Origin: Desulfovibrio sp.
GTDB lineage: Bacteria; Desulfobacterota; Desulfovibrionia; Desulfovibrionales; Desulfovibrionaceae
NCBI RefSeq assembly: GCF_009712225.1
Contig: NZ_WASP01000006.1
Location: 62,001 to 126,000, forward strand
DNA length: 64,000 bases
Direction of reading: 5' to 3'
How positions within the stretch are numbered: position 1 is the first letter of the stretch; each line of letters starts with the position of its first letter. This document shows, piece by piece, positions 44,378-53,832 of this stretch. The position numbers and the translations under genes were made by a program. Below the pieces are notes generated by a model. It made no database searches. It had not been told where the DNA came from and saw only the letters and a list, made by a program, of their open reading frames with translations.

Positions 44378-44561
44378 TCAAGCAAGCCGTGTTCCGGCAG
44401 AGAACAACGCCACTCTTTCGCAGCTCAAGGCCTTGCGCCTTGCGCAAAAAGAAAGCAATCAGCGCGTTGAAGAATTGAAAATGCGGCTTTTTCATATTAC
44501 CGAACAGCACATGGATCAGGCCGTGCGGCTTATCAAGCGCTGGCTTGCAGACAAGGAATAA
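44358..44561 (+). CDS. Small protein resembling the FliG-binding tail of FliF
   Basis: A 67-residue protein between fliF and fliG. Its end, LKMRLFHITEQHMDQAVRLI then KRWLADKE, lines up with the last residues of FliF (LKAHIFNLSDNHMEQVVMLV then RGWMKND): Leu-Lys, Phe, His-Met, Gln, Val, Leu and Trp are identical at the same spacing. The N-terminal part is a polar linker. It overlaps fliF by 20 bases in another frame, with a poor ribosome site, so it is probably translated by coupling. It could compete with FliF for FliG or add a second contact. It has no membrane helix. I know no named family. Confidence 0.7.
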   Translation: MKQLKPSQASRVPAENNATLSQLKALRLAQKESNQRVEELKMRLFHITEQHMDQAVRLIKRWLADKE

Positions 44562-44606
44562 GCAACCCCGGTGGCCCCAGATCGGCCACGGTGAAGGAGT
44601 AGGGAG

Positions 44607-45602
44607 ATGGAGTTGACCGGCAAACAGCGTACTGCCGTGCTGCTGCTCGCCATGGGCGACAAGTTCACGGCTGACGTGTTCAAGCGCATGGACCGGCAGG
44701 AAATAGCCGACATCTCCAGAGCCATTGTGGAATTGGAGCCAGTGCCGCGCGAAGTTGTTGAAGAGGTTCTGCGCGACTTCCACGAATCGCTGGTTGAAGG
44801 TGTGGACATGATCACTGGCGGCAGCGATACGCTGAAGCGCCTGCTGGTCAAGAACCTTGACCCCGAAACCGCCAAGTACGTTATGGATTCACTGAGCCTT
44901 GATACCGGCCCCGCGCCCTTCCGCGAGCTGGAATCGGTCAGCCCCAAACTGCTTTCGCAGATTCTGCGCAACGAACATCCACAAACCCTGGCCCTTATCA
45001 TCGGTCATCTGCACCCCGATCAGGCCGCCAATTTGTTGACGAACCTTCCCGCTGGCGTGCGCGCCGAGGTGCTCATGCGCCTTGCGCGTCTTGAGGCCGT
45101 GCCGGAAGAAATGCTGATGGAAGTGGACAAGGTGCTCACAAGCCAGCTTATCGCCATGGGCGGCAAGGAAGGCAAAAAAGTGGGCGGTGTGCAGTCTGTG
45201 GCAGAAATCCTCAACGCGGTGGACCGCGCCACGGAAGAAGAAGTCCTTTCTGAAATCGAAGAAGATTCTGCACAGATGGCCGAAGATATCCGCAACCTCA
45301 TGTTCGTGTTCGAAGACTGCAAGAACATCGACGACCGCGGCGTGCGCGAAATGCTCAAGGAAATTTCCAACGAAGATCTTACGCTGGCCCTGCGTGGAGC
45401 CAGCGACGACCTGAGGGAAAAATTCTTCAAGAACATGTCGGAACGCGCGGGCAACATGATTCGCGAAGAACTGGAATTCATGGGCCCGGCCAAGCTTTCA
45501 GACGTGGAATCGGCCCAGCAGAATGTGGTCAAGATCGTGCGGCGGCTTGAGAGCGAAAACAAGCTGGTCATCAGCCGTGGCGCTGGCGACGTGTTTGTTT
45601 AG
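44607..45602 (+). CDS. fliG: Flagellar motor switch protein FliG
   Basis: A 331-residue switch protein of the C ring. The N-terminal domain (ELTGKQRTAVLLLAMGDKFT) binds FliF, the middle domain has the EHPQTLALIIGHLHPDQAA segment and the C-terminal torque helix has LMFVFEDCKNIDDRGVREML then LTLALRGASDDLREKFFKNM, with the charged Arg/Asp/Glu residues that meet MotA. AAGGAG precedes the ATG. It lies 45 bases after the FliF-tail-like gene. Confidence 0.97.
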   Translation: MELTGKQRTAVLLLAMGDKFTADVFKRMDRQEIADISRAIVELEPVPREVVEEVLRDFHESLVEGVDMITGGSDTLKRLLVKNLDPETAKYVMDSLSLDTGPAPFRELESVSPKLLSQILRNEHPQTLALIIGHLHPDQAANLLTNLPAGVRAEVLMRLARLEAVPEEMLMEVDKVLTSQLIAMGGKEGKKVGGVQSVAEILNAVDRATEEEVLSEIEEDSAQMAEDIRNLMFVFEDCKNIDDRGVREMLKEISNEDLTLALRGASDDLREKFFKNMSERAGNMIREELEFMGPAKLSDVESAQQNVVKIVRRLESENKLVISRGAGDVFV

Positions 45603-45639
45603 CGGCCAGCCGCAAAATCTGTAACCATCGGAATAGGTC

Positions 45640-47280
45640 ATGGCGTCAGACCAGTTGCGCAAAAAATGGGGCACGATCTTCATGGGCGAGCGCGAGGCTT
45701 CTCCTCAGCAGCTCGATGCCATGCAAGAGCCCTTGCTCCGCGAGCGTGCGCAACAGCAGCACCAGGAGGACTACCTCGCCAGGGTGCGGGCCAGGGCCGA
45801 GGAACGAGCGCGCGAAATTCTTGGCGCGGCCTATGCCGAACGGCAAAAGGTGCTGGAAGAAGCCGGGGCGGAAGCCCAGACCCGCATATTGCAACTCACT
45901 CGTGAGGCTCTTGCGCTCAAGGCCCAGGCTCAGGAAGAACTGGCGCAGGCGCAGGCCGAGCACGGCAAAACCCGCGATCTGCGTGAAGAGGCCGAAATTA
46001 TTCGCGATCACGCGCATAACGACGGCTTTCAGGCGGGCATGGCACAGGCCGGTGCAGAGCTCAAGGAGTTTCGGGCAGACGTGGGGCAGATGCTTGGCAA
46101 CATGCTGCAGGCCCTTGAGGCCCAGCGGCATTCGCTTGGCGAGGCCTGGCGCGACGAGCTGGCCGAACTGGCACGTGTGGCCGTGGAAGCCGGAACCGGC
46201 TGGATTTTGCAGGCCGAGCACCAGCGCATTTTGCAGCATCTGGTTTTCAGCTCGCTGCAACTGCTCGAAGACCGCGCCACGGTCACAGTGCGTGTGCACC
46301 CCGATGACGAGGAAACCGTCGGCGACCTGTTCCGCGCCGCACGCGAGCGCGTGCCGGAACTGAGCCAGTGGATTGTCAACGGTGATGCCTCAATTGAAGC
46401 TGGCGGCCTTGTGGCAGAGAGCGTCAGCGGCTCGGTGGAGAACCTGCGCAGCCACTACCGCGAAATGGTCGATGGTATTCTTGAATACCTTACACTGCCC
46501 CAGCGTCCGCAGGACGAGCAGGCGGAACAGGCCGCGGGGCTTGCGGCTGCACAGGGGCTTGCGCATCTGGCCGAGATGATGCCCCAGGAAGAGGCGCCGC
46601 CCGCCGAAGTTCCCGCAACACTGCCCCCCGAGGCAGAGATGGAGCAGGAAGCTGACGCAGATTTGCCCGCAGATGTTGCAGCAGACATTACCACTGATAT
46701 GTCGGGCGAAGTGCCCGGCGGCCAGGTAGATGACGCGGCGGCTGAACCCATTGCCGCTGGCATGAATCCGGCCGAGCACGATGCCTCCGCAGATTTTGAT
46801 GTTCCGGCCCCGCATGAAGGCTTTGCCGACCCCGGCCAGCAGCCTCACGAAATGTTGCAGCAGGAAAGCTTGCCCCAGCCTGAGGTACAACCTGCTCAGC
46901 TCGTGCAGGACGAACAGTTTTTTGGTGACACCCCTGCTCTGCACGATACCAGTCCCCAAATGGCGCAGGATATCCCCGCTGCTGACGGAGATTTTGCTGC
47001 CACCCCGGATTTTGAATCAGATCAGGGCGCTGTGGCGACCCCGGCTGTTGAACCTGAACTGCAGCCCGCAGCCCCTGCCGCGCAGCACCATGAGGCTCAG
47101 GCTGCCAATCCCAGCCTTGCCGAACTTGAAGACGAGCTTTTTCCCCTGCCAGCAGAGGAAAATGGCTACGCAGCCCCGGTTGATTCGAGCCATGCCGCTT
47201 CAGGACAGGGCGAATCAAGGCCCTCCGATTCCAGTGTTTTTGTGAGCGGGGGCTTTTTGCCCGGCTCCGGCAACGGATAG
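45640..47280 (+). CDS. fliH: Flagellar assembly protein FliH with a long acidic C-terminal tail
   Basis: A 546-residue protein, about twice the normal FliH length. Residues 1-290 are FliH-like: an N-terminal KKWGTIFMGE segment, a long Ala/Gln/Glu coiled coil (about 40-165), then the conserved globular end VTVRVHPDDEETVGDLFRAA and GDASIEAGGLVAESVSGSVE. FliH binds and restrains the ATPase FliI and docks it to the C ring. Residues ~291-546 are a low-complexity tail rich in Ala, Glu, Asp, Pro and Gln, with no recognisable fold, ending in SSVFVSGGFLPGSG. No stop or frameshift separates the two parts. Confidence 0.9.
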   Translation: MASDQLRKKWGTIFMGEREASPQQLDAMQEPLLRERAQQQHQEDYLARVRARAEERAREILGAAYAERQKVLEEAGAEAQTRILQLTREALALKAQAQEELAQAQAEHGKTRDLREEAEIIRDHAHNDGFQAGMAQAGAELKEFRADVGQMLGNMLQALEAQRHSLGEAWRDELAELARVAVEAGTGWILQAEHQRILQHLVFSSLQLLEDRATVTVRVHPDDEETVGDLFRAARERVPELSQWIVNGDASIEAGGLVAESVSGSVENLRSHYREMVDGILEYLTLPQRPQDEQAEQAAGLAAAQGLAHLAEMMPQEEAPPAEVPATLPPEAEMEQEADADLPADVAADITTDMSGEVPGGQVDDAAAEPIAAGMNPAEHDASADFDVPAPHEGFADPGQQPHEMLQQESLPQPEVQPAQLVQDEQFFGDTPALHDTSPQMAQDIPAADGDFAATPDFESDQGAVATPAVEPELQPAAPAAQHHEAQAANPSLAELEDELFPLPAEENGYAAPVDSSHAASGQGESRPSDSSVFVSGGFLPGSGNG

Positions 47281-47295
47281 CCGGAGCAGCCTGCC

Positions 47296-48786
47296 ATGAA
47301 GCTTGATCCCGATTCCTGCATAAAGCTGCTTAAAACAAGCACGCCCGTGCGCCTCTTTGGCAAGGTCAACAAGGTTGTGGGCCTTGTGGCAGAGGGTAGT
47401 GGTTTGCGCGCGCCGCTTGGGGCCGTGTGCCACATGCTGCCCGACGATGGCGACGAAGGCATCGCCGCCGAGGTGGTGGGCTTTCGCGAGGGCAACCTGC
47501 TGTTTATGCCCTACGGCGACATGCGCGGCATTCGCCCCGGCAGCCGTATTCGCAATACAAGCTTGCCCCCGGTATTTCCTGTGGGGCCCGATCTGCTGGG
47601 CCGTGCTTTTGACGCCTTTGGCACGCCGCTGGACGCGGGCGCGCCCATAAGCGCCGAGCTCTATGTCTCGCCCCTGCCAGCTGGCGAGAGTTCCAAAGAA
47701 GATTTTATCCGCCAGCAGGAAGAGCAGCGACCTTTTGTGCCCCAGTGGCTCGCCGAGGCCCGCAGACTCTGGAATCCCGAGCTTGTGCCCATCTATGCCG
47801 ACCCTCCGAGCCCGCTGCAACGCCCTCGCATCACCGATATTCTTGATGTGGGCGTGCGCTCGGTCAACAGCCTGCTTACCCTTGGCAAGGGGCAGCGCGT
47901 GGGCATCATGGCCGGTTCGGGCGTGGGCAAGTCCACGCTTATGGGCATGATGGCGCGCTACACCCGTGCCGACGTCAACGTGATTGCCCTTATAGGCGAA
48001 CGCGGGCGCGAAGTGGTGGAATTTATGGAGCGCGACCTTGGCCCTGAGGGCATGGCCCGCTCTGTGCTTGTCATCGCCACCTCGGACCAGTCGCCCCTTG
48101 TGCGCATGCGCGCGGCCTACGCGGCAACGGCGGTTTCGGAATATTTCCGCGACAAGGGCATGGACGTGCTGCTGATGATGGACTCGGTAACCCGTTTTGC
48201 CATGGCCGCCCGCGAGGTTGGGCTGGCAGTTGGCGAACCGCCCACCACCAAGGGCTATACGCCCTCTGTGTTCGCCCAGTTGCCCAAACTGCTGGAACGG
48301 GCGGGCCGCTCGTCAAAGGGAACTATCACAGGTATTTATACGGTACTTGTGGACGGCGACGATTTTAACGAACCCATCGCCGACGCCGTGCGTTCCATCC
48401 TCGACGGGCATATCGTGCTCACCCGCGATCTGGCCGACCAGGGGCATTTTCCCGCCATTGACGTGCTGCGCTCCATCAGCCGTCTGCGCTCGGATATCTG
48501 TGAAAGGCAGGACGTGCTGGCAGGGCGTGTCATAACCCGCTGCATGAGCACCTTCCGCCGGGTGGAAGACATGATCAACATTGGCGCATACGCCAGAGGC
48601 TCCAACCCCGAGATTGACGCAGCCATTGCCAAAATGCCCGACATCAATGCCTTTTTGCGGCAAGATGTGGGCGAACCACAGTTTGTGGAGCAGTGCATGG
48701 CGCAGATGCGCATACTGGCCGATATGGGCGACGCCCAGCAGGGCATGCCCGTGCCAGCCCAGCCCAACGGTGTTGCGCCGCTGTAG
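47296..48786 (+). CDS. fliI: Flagellar export ATPase FliI
   Basis: A 496-residue F1-beta-like ATPase of the flagellar type III secretion system. Walker A is MAGSGVGKSTLMGMM, the catalytic Glu is in VIALIGERGREVVEF and Walker B is DVLLMMDSVTRFAMA; the C-terminal domain follows with DDFNEPIADAVRSILDGHIV and the arginine finger region. It is somewhat longer than E. coli FliI (457) by an insertion near residues 130-155 (SSKEDFIRQQEEQRPFVPQW). It lies 15 bases after fliH. FliJ does not follow; the next gene belongs to another locus. Confidence 0.96.
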   Translation: MKLDPDSCIKLLKTSTPVRLFGKVNKVVGLVAEGSGLRAPLGAVCHMLPDDGDEGIAAEVVGFREGNLLFMPYGDMRGIRPGSRIRNTSLPPVFPVGPDLLGRAFDAFGTPLDAGAPISAELYVSPLPAGESSKEDFIRQQEEQRPFVPQWLAEARRLWNPELVPIYADPPSPLQRPRITDILDVGVRSVNSLLTLGKGQRVGIMAGSGVGKSTLMGMMARYTRADVNVIALIGERGREVVEFMERDLGPEGMARSVLVIATSDQSPLVRMRAAYAATAVSEYFRDKGMDVLLMMDSVTRFAMAAREVGLAVGEPPTTKGYTPSVFAQLPKLLERAGRSSKGTITGIYTVLVDGDDFNEPIADAVRSILDGHIVLTRDLADQGHFPAIDVLRSISRLRSDICERQDVLAGRVITRCMSTFRRVEDMINIGAYARGSNPEIDAAIAKMPDINAFLRQDVGEPQFVEQCMAQMRILADMGDAQQGMPVPAQPNGVAPL

Positions 48787-48854
48787 CCTGATTTTGCCCT
48801 GATTTATTCCATTTTATTATTTTTCCTGAGAATGAGAATTCTGTCACATGCGGC

Positions 48855-48883
48855 TTGAAGGCGGCGTAGTGCTGTGCTAGTTT
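48855..48883 (+). promoter_or_regulatory. Candidate promoter of the PEP-synthase-like / two-component locus
   Basis: TTGAAG (48855-48860), 17-base spacer, TAGTTT (48878-48883). Moderate match only; it lies ~180 bases before the first gene of the locus. Confidence 0.35.
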
Positions 48884-49065
48884 CAATATGCAACTGTTGG
48901 AACAGCGCGGTTTTCGTGCTGGCGCGGCCTTGAAGCGCCAGAGCAGATTGCCAGTGAAAATGTTTGTCTGCTCTGCGTGAATTTTGCCAAATGCTTGCAA
49001 GGCGAAACTGTTTTGCCGGTGAGCAGGCATGTTTACGTGAAAATGCTCTATCCTGTGGAGCCGCC

Positions 49066-51696
49066 ATGTCCCTGAGCCGCCTGTTGGGCTTTTTAACGCG
49101 AGCCGCCCGGCGCGGTGATGAAGCCGTGTCTGCTTCTTCCGTCAGTTCGGCGGAGGAGGCGCAGCGTTTTTTTGCCTTGCGGCACCATTCCTTCCGCATG
49201 TTTCTCACGGCATGGAACGCCTTTCAGGAAACCATGACCGACCTCGAATACACGCTCTGCTGTGACCATCCTTTTGGTCTTTATCGTGTGCGCGCGTTCT
49301 GCACTTCCATGGCTACCCAGGTTTTTCAGTGCATCAAGCAGCTTGAGCGTCTTGACCCTACACCCTGCGCGGCCCTGTACGCCCGTTTTGGCGAGCTGCA
49401 AAAGCTTGTGGCCGAAGAAGTGTACGAACCCGAGGCCTGCCTGCTTGGCCCGCTGGTGGTTCCTCTGTGTCAGGATGATGCCAGCTGCCTTGCCAGCCTG
49501 CACAGCGAAGGCCGTGTGCTGGTAGACCCGGCAACTGCTCGCCTTGAAAGGCTGCGCCCCATCTTTCCCGGCGCTGTGCCACAGGGCTTTGTGGTAACTG
49601 CGGCGGGGTGCCAGCACTATTTTCAGAGCGGCGACCTGCAAAGCGAGATAAACCGCTGCATTCAGGCGGCGGGCGGTCTTGCCCCCAACCATCTTGCGCG
49701 GCTTTCAAAAAAGCTGGGCTCTCTGGTGGAGGCGACCCCCCTGCCGGAAGACCTTGCCAGCGAAATTATTGAACAGGTGCGGCGGCTGCGCGACCTGTGC
49801 GGCAACAAACCCATGCAGCTGCTGTTGCGTGGCCGCGTGTGGCCGCCGGCAGCGGGCGAGGGCGAAGGCTGCGGTGTTGTGCTGTGGGGGCCGCCTGTTC
49901 CCCTCAACGCCCCGGACGAAGATATTTTGCGCGCCGTGCGCGCCACCCTTGCCAGCAAGCAGCGCGCCCAGTCTCTGGTGTACCGCCGTGCCCGTGGCCT
50001 CACGGAAGGGGGGGCTGGCGTCTGCCTCACCTGCATGGCGGTGGATCAGGGCAGCTTTGGCGGCATTGCCCAGTCATCTGCTCCCTTGAGCCCGCACAGC
50101 GAAAACGTGCACGTGTACGGCTGCTCTGGCCTGCCGCAAGAGGTGGAGTATTCCACCATGCCGGTGGACGCCGTAAGCGTTTCGCGTGCGGCCCCGCACA
50201 CGGTGACAAACCGCCGTCCCTACAAACCCAAGCGTCCGGTGCTGGACGATACCACTGCCATACGCGCGGCAGAGCTGGCCCTTGCGGTGGAAGAAGCCGC
50301 TGGAAGGCCCGAAGTGCTCACGTGGGTCTGTAATCCTGAGGGCCGGGTTTTCATGCTTATGGCGCGGCCCATGTCGCTGCCCGAAGACGCCTCCCCCGCT
50401 TTGCCCCAGCCCGCCCCAGCGCTGGACAACGACCTGCTGCTGGAAGGCGGCTTTACGGTCAATCCCGGCCGTGTTTCAGGCCCTGCCTGGGTGGCCCGGC
50501 GTTGGGAGGATGCCCGCCGCTTCCCCACGGGTGGCATCCTTGTGGTGCCCGATGACAATTATATCTGGGGTTCGCTTATCGACCGCGCCGCTGGCATTAT
50601 TGCAGAGCGCGGTTTTCAGGGGTCGCGGCTGGCGTCGCTGGCCCGCGAGTTTGGCAAGCCTGCAATTTTTGGCCTCAAGTGGTCCACAGAGGTTGTGGAA
50701 AGCGGCCAGCGCATAACGCTATGCGCCGATCTGCGCACGGTTTATGAAAACCGGCAGGATTCGCTGCTGCCCAAGATTCCGCCCGGCAAGGACTACATGC
50801 CCGGCAGCCCCGTGTACCAGATTCTGCAAACCGCCTCGCGCCGTATTCTGCCGCTCACGCTTGAAGTGGACAGCGTAGACTTCAAGGCCGCCAACTGCGC
50901 GACCTACCACGACATTGTGCGCTACTGCCACGAAAAGGCAGTAAGCGCCATGTTCAGTCTTGGTTCGGACAAAAAATACGCGCCGCAGCGCATCAAGCAG
51001 CTGCGCGACAAGGTGGTAAAACAGTTCTGGGTGGTCAACCTCAGCGATGGTTTTGTGCGCACCCCGCAAGGGCCTGTTATTGATGTGGAAGACATCGCCT
51101 CGCTGCCCATGCAGGCCCTGTGGCAGGGCATGAACGCCCACCCGTGGCAAGGGCCGCCGCCGGTGGACGGCAAGGGCTTTCTTTCTGTGCTGTTTGAGGC
51201 AACGGCCAACCCCAATCTTGATCCCGCTGCGCAGACAGCCTATTTTTCTGAAAAAAATTATTTTCTTATTTCAAGCGATTATTGCAGTTTGCACTCTCGT
51301 TTTGGCTTCCATTTTGTTTCGGTCGAGGCGCGCCTTTCAGACCGCACCAGCGAAAATTATCTGAATTTTCAGCTGCGCGGCGGCGCTGCCAACATTGAAC
51401 GCCGTATAGCGCGGGTACGTTTTGTAGCCGATATTCTTTGGGAATTTGGTTTTTCACCCGTGGTGCGCAACGATGCCGTCAGCGCTACACTCAAGGATCT
51501 GGATAAAGAAGAAGGCGAACGCCTGCTGGCAGTGGCCGGGTACATGACCATCCACACCCGGCAGCTCGACATGATCATGCAGGACCCCGGACAGGTTGCG
51601 GCCCGCCGTGCGGAAATGCTGGCTCACTGCCGGGCGCTGTTCAAGGGTGAAGCCCTGACACCTGTCGTTGATTCACTATCTCAGGAGGCCCGTTAA
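49066..51696 (+). CDS. PEP-synthase-like protein A, degenerate (pseudoenzyme)
   Basis: An 876-residue relative of PEP synthase / pyruvate phosphate dikinase. A helical N-terminal region (HPFGLYRVRAFCTSMATQVF, about 68-87) is shared with the paralogue at 53833. The ATP-grasp region (about 165-435) has LLLRGRVWPPAAGEGEG where the family has RSSA-x-GEDS. The swivel domain reads IIAERGFQGSRLASLAREFG, with Arg521 where the phospho-accepting His belongs. The usual PEP-binding barrel is missing; instead a ~290-residue C-terminal domain follows (YHDIVRYCHEKAVSAMF; FQLRGGAANIERRIARVRFV; HTRQLDMIM). ATG 49066 follows GGAG. Probably regulatory rather than catalytic. Confidence 0.8.
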   Translation: MSLSRLLGFLTRAARRGDEAVSASSVSSAEEAQRFFALRHHSFRMFLTAWNAFQETMTDLEYTLCCDHPFGLYRVRAFCTSMATQVFQCIKQLERLDPTPCAALYARFGELQKLVAEEVYEPEACLLGPLVVPLCQDDASCLASLHSEGRVLVDPATARLERLRPIFPGAVPQGFVVTAAGCQHYFQSGDLQSEINRCIQAAGGLAPNHLARLSKKLGSLVEATPLPEDLASEIIEQVRRLRDLCGNKPMQLLLRGRVWPPAAGEGEGCGVVLWGPPVPLNAPDEDILRAVRATLASKQRAQSLVYRRARGLTEGGAGVCLTCMAVDQGSFGGIAQSSAPLSPHSENVHVYGCSGLPQEVEYSTMPVDAVSVSRAAPHTVTNRRPYKPKRPVLDDTTAIRAAELALAVEEAAGRPEVLTWVCNPEGRVFMLMARPMSLPEDASPALPQPAPALDNDLLLEGGFTVNPGRVSGPAWVARRWEDARRFPTGGILVVPDDNYIWGSLIDRAAGIIAERGFQGSRLASLAREFGKPAIFGLKWSTEVVESGQRITLCADLRTVYENRQDSLLPKIPPGKDYMPGSPVYQILQTASRRILPLTLEVDSVDFKAANCATYHDIVRYCHEKAVSAMFSLGSDKKYAPQRIKQLRDKVVKQFWVVNLSDGFVRTPQGPVIDVEDIASLPMQALWQGMNAHPWQGPPPVDGKGFLSVLFEATANPNLDPAAQTAYFSEKNYFLISSDYCSLHSRFGFHFVSVEARLSDRTSENYLNFQLRGGAANIERRIARVRFVADILWEFGFSPVVRNDAVSATLKDLDKEEGERLLAVAGYMTIHTRQLDMIMQDPGQVAARRAEMLAHCRALFKGEALTPVVDSLSQEAR

Positions 51697-53399
51697 TGTC
51701 GTCCTCAGTGCCTGCACCCCATAGAGGCTACAGGGCCATTTACCGCCGTTTGCTGATAACGCTGCTGCTTATGGCGCTTACGCCCCTGGCGGCGCTTGGG
51801 CTGTTTTGCCTCGACAGGCTCAGCGTCATCTATGATGAAAAAATCACTGCTGGCATAGAGGCTGTTATCAGCAGCAAGCACCGCGCCCTCGATACCTTTA
51901 TGGTCGAGCGTGTGGCTCAGGTCAAAAACCTGGCCTTTACCCACCCCTACGCGGATCTCAGCAATCCTGCACGGTTGAGCGAAATTTTCAGCGTGCTGCA
52001 AAGCAACAGCCGCTCGTTTGTGGATCTCGGCATCATTGGTATGGATGGCCGCCACGTTTCATATGTGGGGCCATTTGATCTGCGCGACGCCAACTATTCC
52101 GAAGCGCCATGGTTTACAGAGGTGCTGCGCAAGGGCGTGTACGTCAGCGACGTATTCATGGGTTACCGGCACGTGCCGCACTTTATCATTGCCGTATTGC
52201 GGCACGAGGGCGGGCGCAGCTACATAATGCGGGCCACCATCGACATGGATGCCATCGATGCCTTGCTGCGGCGTATATATTCAGGTCCGCACAGCGATGC
52301 CTTTATTGTGAGCAACAGTGGCGTGTTGCAGACAAGCTCGCGCTACTACGGGTCAATCATGGGGCAGTATGATCTGCCGCAGGAAAACCTGACCCGTAAC
52401 AATGTGGTAACCATGCACAAAAACATCCCCAGCGGGGAGGAAATGGTCATAGCCCTCATGCGGCTTGATTCCATGCCCTGGGTGCTGGTGGTTATGGACG
52501 ATGTGCGTGACAGCCTCAAGCCCCTGCGCCAGCTCAAGGCTCTCATACTGTTCTTTACGCTGCTGGGCGGTGCGCTTACCTGCATGGGGGCCGAGCTTTG
52601 CACGCGGCGGCTTGTGGCCTCGCTTGAAGCCTCGGACCAGAAACAGGCCCACATTGACGCGCGCATGCTGCAATCAAGTAAAATGGCGGCTCTGGGCAAG
52701 ATGGCAGCGGGTGTGGCCCACGAGGTCAACAACCCCCTCATGCTCATTCAGGAAAATGCGGGCTGGATACGCGACCTGCTCGACGATGAAGACCCGGAAA
52801 AGATCAAAAATTACAAAGAAATTCTCGAGAGTACGGAAAAAATCGAGCAGCACGTCAAACGCGCCAAGGGTATTACCCAGCGCATGCTGGGCTTTGGGCG
52901 GCGCATGAATCCTGGTCGTACAGAGATTCTCATCAGTTCGCTGGCCGATCAGGCGCTTGAAATGCTCAAGTCAGAGGCTGGCAGCCGTAATATTGCCATT
53001 GTGCGGCAGTACGATACCCAGATTCCGGTCATTCTGTCCGATCCGGCCCAGCTTGAGCAGATATTTATCAACGTGATCGATAACGCCATCGACGCCATGG
53101 GCAAGGACGGAACCCTCACGGTGAGTGCCCAGCCCTGGAAAAACGGCGTACGCGTGTCGTTTGCCGATACCGGTCCCGGTATGGATCAGGAAACTCTGCG
53201 GCAGGTTTTTGACCCGTTCTTTACCACAAAGAAGGTGGGCGAGGGTACGGGGCTTGGTCTGGCCATCTGCTACACCATTCTTGAGAAGCTGGGCGGTCGC
53301 ATAGACGTGCAGAGCGAACCCGGCCACGGCACCACATTCAGCATCTTTTTGCCTGCGGAACCGCCGCAGCTTGCGCCCGAAGAAGGCGCAGAAGCATAA
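51696..53399 (+). CDS. Sensor histidine kinase with extracytoplasmic Cache-type domain
   Basis: A 567-residue kinase. Transmembrane helix 1 at ~18-38, a ~240-residue periplasmic Cache-like domain (FVDLGIIGMDGRHVSYVGPF; YVSDVFMGYRHVPHFIIAVL), helix 2 at ~283-300, then HisKA with His342 in AAGVAHEVNNPLML and the ATPase with N box INVIDNAIDAM, G1 DTGPGMD and G2 GEGTGLGLAI. All kinase motifs are intact. Its ATG overlaps the stop of protein A by one base, so they are coupled. Followed after 54 bases by the response regulator. No PAS domain is visible. Confidence 0.94.
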   Translation: MSSSVPAPHRGYRAIYRRLLITLLLMALTPLAALGLFCLDRLSVIYDEKITAGIEAVISSKHRALDTFMVERVAQVKNLAFTHPYADLSNPARLSEIFSVLQSNSRSFVDLGIIGMDGRHVSYVGPFDLRDANYSEAPWFTEVLRKGVYVSDVFMGYRHVPHFIIAVLRHEGGRSYIMRATIDMDAIDALLRRIYSGPHSDAFIVSNSGVLQTSSRYYGSIMGQYDLPQENLTRNNVVTMHKNIPSGEEMVIALMRLDSMPWVLVVMDDVRDSLKPLRQLKALILFFTLLGGALTCMGAELCTRRLVASLEASDQKQAHIDARMLQSSKMAALGKMAAGVAHEVNNPLMLIQENAGWIRDLLDDEDPEKIKNYKEILESTEKIEQHVKRAKGITQRMLGFGRRMNPGRTEILISSLADQALEMLKSEAGSRNIAIVRQYDTQIPVILSDPAQLEQIFINVIDNAIDAMGKDGTLTVSAQPWKNGVRVSFADTGPGMDQETLRQVFDPFFTTKKVGEGTGLGLAICYTILEKLGGRIDVQSEPGHGTTFSIFLPAEPPQLAPEEGAEA

Positions 53400-53453
53400 G
53401 CAAAACCACAGGGCGGCCCCGAAGGGGCATGCTGCCATATAAAGGAGGCCTCC

Positions 53454-53831
53454 ATGCGCGCACTGTTTGTGGACGACGAAGTTGAATTTCTGGAACTCAT
53501 GCACAAGCGCCTTAGCCGACGCGGTATGGAAGTTGTTACCGCGCCAGACGGGCAGACGGCCCTCAAGCTGCTGGATGAAGCCATGCAGTCGGGGCAGGCT
53601 TTTGAAATCGTCGTCATGGACGTGCGCATGCCCGGCATGGACGGTCTGGAAACCCTGCGCCACATGAAGGAAAAAGCCCCCAAGATTCCGGTTATCCTGC
53701 TGACGGGTCATGCATGTATGGGCGTGGCTGTTCAGGGGCTTGATCTGGGCGCATACGATTATATGCTCAAACCCGTTGCCATCAGTGAACTGATCATCAA
53801 GATGGAGGAAGCGGCTCGGTCCGCTATGTGA
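53454..53831 (+). CDS. Single-domain response regulator (CheY-like)
   Basis: A 125-residue receiver domain without output domain: acidic pair in LFVDDEVEFL, phospho-acceptor Asp56 in VVMDVRMPGMDG, Thr in VILLTGHA and Lys in YMLKPV. AAGGAGG lies ahead of the ATG. It ends 1 base before the second PEP-synthase-like gene, so it is made with it. It must act by protein contact; the partner may be one of the PEP-synthase-like proteins. Confidence 0.95.
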   Translation: MRALFVDDEVEFLELMHKRLSRRGMEVVTAPDGQTALKLLDEAMQSGQAFEIVVMDVRMPGMDGLETLRHMKEKAPKIPVILLTGHACMGVAVQGLDLGAYDYMLKPVAISELIIKMEEAARSAM

Positions 53832-53832
53832 C

